A stretch of DNA of 64,000 bases, from positions 16,016,450 to 16,080,449 of the forward strand of contig NC_134029.1 of assembly GCF_964204645.1 (NCBI RefSeq), in the 5' to 3' direction. The position numbers and the translations under genes were made by a program. The DNA is from Tubulanus polymorphus. Taxonomy: Eukaryota > Nemertea > Palaeonemertea > Tubulaniformes > Tubulanidae. The notes beneath the pieces were generated by a model, which was given only the letters and a program-made list of their open reading frames with translations, was not told the DNA's origin and ran no database searches. Below, one piece after another: positions 63,065-64,000 of the stretch. Each line of letters opens with the position of its first letter. The first letter of the stretch is position 1.

Positions 63065-64000
63065 TTAATACATAACACTATCTAATTGTGAATTTATAAT
63101 ATTTAATTGTGCGTCAGATATAATATAAATATGCATTTTAAAATTTTTGATTCCCTTTTTCTTTGTCATGAATAATTGTATTCCATCTTTAGTGTTTTGT
63201 AGTTTTTTTCCAGAACCATGTAATGAATTATCTTCAGTTGTTCTAAAATCTAACCATAATGCAAATTTATTACCGGTATAATAGTCAATTTGATTAATGT
63301 TACAATTTTCAAATGATTTTACTTTTTCATTCATAAAATGTTTTCTAATTTCTGGCCACTGATCTATCATTCTCATTCCTTGACAAAATATTTTATTTGC
63401 TATTCCTTCGATAGTTATTTCTACTTTTGTTATTTCAGGATTATAATAATTATCAACATTTATTGCACCATTAGTATACGTTCCAATAGTAAAAAATATT
63501 AATATACCTTTAATAGATCTTCTTGGGAAGTTAATATTCTCATTAATTATTTCATCATTTGCATTAATAGTTACAGTTTTAAATTTATCAATATAATCAT
63601 ATAATAATGAAAACCCTTGATTGTATTGAGTTTGAATTGTTCTAGCAATATTTTCATCAGTTACTGTATCATATTCTAAACATATATTCGATAATTTATA
63701 ACTCATATCTTTATTAACGCTAGATAATACAATTTCATTTACAGGTGCAAATGTTATCTCAAATATAATATCTTCTTGAATTGCGTATTTATATAAAGGT
63801 GCATTATTATTTATCAATTCAAAGTCTAATGGAATTTTATATTTGCTTCCATATATACTTTTTATCAATTTATCTACATCATTTGTTAATATTGCGCTAT
63901 TAGCTTCTGATCTTAATTTATTTTGGTTTTCTGATTGAATACCTTGAAATATCATATTATTTCTATTTTCTTTTGTTAACCATAAATCTTTATAATGTGA
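63065..64000 (-). CDS. Maverick major capsid protein, copy C (N-terminus outside window)
   Basis: Open from the window edge to the stop at 63065, about 311 codons, corresponding to residues about 105-415 of the copy B protein (HYKDLWLTKENRNN at the edge, ending NIINSQLDSVMY). All landmark segments present, including NFPRRSIKGILIFF and LWLDFRTTEDNSLHGSGK. The remaining N-terminal 105 or so residues should lie just to the right. Confidence 0.8.
   Translation of the reverse strand, partial: SHYKDLWLTKENRNNMIFQGIQSENQNKLRSEANSAILTNDVDKLIKSIYGSKYKIPLDFELINNNAPLYKYAIQEDIIFEITFAPVNEIVLSSVNKDMSYKLSNICLEYDTVTDENIARTIQTQYNQGFSLLYDYIDKFKTVTINANDEIINENINFPRRSIKGILIFFTIGTYTNGAINVDNYYNPEITKVEITIEGIANKIFCQGMRMIDQWPEIRKHFMNEKVKSFENCNINQIDYYTGNKFALWLDFRTTEDNSLHGSGKKLQNTKDGIQLFMTKKKGIKNFKMHIYIISDAQLNIINSQLDSVMY

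Larger units (their letters stand above)
56205..64000. mobile_element. Maverick/Polinton copy C (intact genes, runs off window)
   Basis: Begins at 56205 inside copy B with the family end AGTAATAGGGG. Order from this end: terminal hairpin, chimeric zinc-finger ORF, HNH nuclease, non-coding kilobase, conserved protein, basic membrane protein, integrase, ATPase, then convergent zinc-finger gene and capsid. All genes readable in full are uninterrupted, unlike copies A and B. PolB should lie to the right of the window. Confidence 0.85.

Overview
The window is a stretch of animal (metazoan) genomic DNA made almost entirely of transposable elements nested inside one another. The evidence for an animal host is a BEL/Pao retrotransposon, a Penelope-like element with a GIY-YIG nuclease and hammerhead ribozymes, a spliced Mutator-like transposase relic, LINE and tRNA-SINE fragments, and several Maverick/Polinton (adintovirus-like) elements. 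No ordinary host gene was recognised. The species cannot be fixed from the sequence; a marine invertebrate is plausible.

Layout. (1) 1-9224 plus a short stretch after 14014 is Maverick copy A, decayed and running off the left edge: membrane-protein genes, major capsid protein and a zinc-finger gene on the plus strand, then ATPase, integrase, two small genes and an HNH endonuclease on the minus strand. Its end is interrupted by a 4.79-kb DNA transposon (9225-14014; 234-bp inverted repeats, 9-bp target duplication, hence Mutator-like), which itself contains an inverted pair of Penelope-like element halves, each with a hammerhead ribozyme. (2) 14.1-15.2 kb and 16.9-17.9 kb are fragments (D1, D2) of a more diverged Maverick, flanking a relic of a multi-exon MULE transposase. 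(3) 17893-41887 is a BEL/Pao retrotransposon: 5' LTR, primer site, gag and protease, then RT and RNase H. Its pol gene is split by about 20 kb of insertion (19961-40044) with Helentron-like ends. That insertion holds large 31-bp minisatellite arrays, LINE pieces, a second 9-bp-TSD transposon, a tRNA-SINE head and tandem repeats carrying CTCF-like motifs. (4) 41888-56204 is Maverick copy B, inserted in the BEL/Pao pol gene: PolB, structural genes and capsid on plus; ATPase, integrase and two small genes on minus. It is broken by stops and frameshifts. (5) 56205-64000 is Maverick copy C, inserted into copy B in the opposite orientation and running off the right edge. Every C gene that can be read in full is intact.

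How the genes fit together: the Maverick set is that of a self-synthesising, virus-like element. Protein-primed PolB replicates it, the chromodomain integrase inserts it, an FtsK/HerA-type ATPase would package DNA, and a double jelly-roll capsid plus a penton-like protein would form a particle, with several small membrane or coiled-coil proteins of unknown role. The two gene blocks converge at a spacer rich in repeats or inverted repeats. Most genes start in a TAAATG context. The element ends are 5'-AGTAATAGGG and fold into 280-400-bp hairpins.

Inferred order of events: Maverick D fragments and MULE relic are oldest; BEL/Pao inserted in D2; the Helentron-like block and Maverick B inserted separately in BEL/Pao; Maverick C then inserted in B. 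All identifications rest on reading motifs by eye and on comparing copies within the window; no database search was run.
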